From Streptomyces sp. M92 (lineage in GTDB: Bacteria; Actinomycetota; Actinomycetes; Streptomycetales; Streptomycetaceae): a stretch of 64,000 nucleotides of DNA. This document shows positions 63,928-64,000 of this stretch, in pieces. Location of the stretch: NCBI RefSeq assembly GCF_028473745.1, contig NZ_CP101137.1, positions 4,216,001 to 4,280,000 of the forward strand. Reading direction: 5' to 3'. The notes beneath the pieces are model-generated. The model saw only the letters and a list, made by a program, of their open reading frames with translations. It searched no databases and was not told the origin of the DNA. A program made the translations under genes and the position numbers. Within the stretch, counting starts at the first letter, position 1, and each line of letters opens with the position of its first letter.

Positions 63928-64000
63928 AAGCGCGTATGCGAACCCCGGGAGAGTCTGGAGTTGTGGAGCAATCCCCGTCGTACCGATGGTCGAGGGCTCG

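Overview
The window is high-GC (about 70%) DNA with strong G/C preference at third codon positions, GTG and TTG starts and typical actinomycete families (ECF41 sigma factors, PucR, BTAD/SARP-like regulators, Rv1733c-like proteins, a DevR/DevS-like pair). It almost certainly comes from a Streptomyces chromosome. The number of insertion-sequence remnants and broken genes suggests an accessory, arm-like region rather than the core. All functions below are read from sequence and family knowledge; no search was run.

Layout. (1) 1-7.9 kb: the end of a secreted lectin/GH62 arabinofuranosidase, a decayed stretch, RNase J, and a fatty-acid desaturase plus ferredoxin-reductase operon facing a PucR regulator. 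(2) 7.9-13.2 kb: a graveyard holding an IS630-type transposase remnant, an epoxide hydrolase tail, a MerR-type regulator, a frameshifted HNH nuclease, a degenerate type I-E CRISPR-like repeat pair, an IS5-type remnant, an SMI1/KNR4 protein and a broken phage-type integrase. The integrase lies beside a fragment matching the start of pcaD (3-oxoadipate enol-lactonase). (3) 13.2-38.3 kb: bounded by two similar direct copies of that pcaD-5'/att-like segment. Inside are an ECF41 sigma module (DoxX, carboxymuconolactone-decarboxylase-like protein, sigma) with two divergent matching promoters, an IS630-type gene interrupted by a 65-bp palindrome, a TIGR01777 epimerase, an LAXTG-type microprotein coupled to a processive glycosyltransferase, a large BTAD/AAA/TPR regulator, a secreted FG-GAP protein and subtilisin operon, DUF389, a cluster of relics, a second ECF41 module (FAD oxidoreductase plus sigma), a group II intron RT relic and an intact IS110-family transposase.

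(4) 38.7-48.5 kb: the start of a redox/dormancy-like stress region (Rv1733c-like membrane protein, DUF1918-HTH-flavin fusion, OsmC, universal stress protein), with broken pncB and hypE. Next comes a nested IS knot in which one IS5-family transposase is split in two by a 3.35-kb block carrying an IS110-family gene, another IS5-family gene and an IS-associated accessory gene. (5) 48.6-53.2 kb: a MacB-like ABC permease and ATPase followed by an OmpR-type response regulator and histidine kinase. (6) 53.4-64 kb: three two-domain universal stress proteins, a NarL-type response regulator and a double-GAF histidine kinase resembling OsdR/OsdK (S. coelicolor) and DevR/DevS (mycobacteria), a GNAT/ADP-forming acyl-CoA synthetase fusion, a flavodoxin-domain protein and an alpha/beta hydrolase. 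DevR-box-like palindromes precede several of these genes, which suggests one hypoxia/redox regulon.
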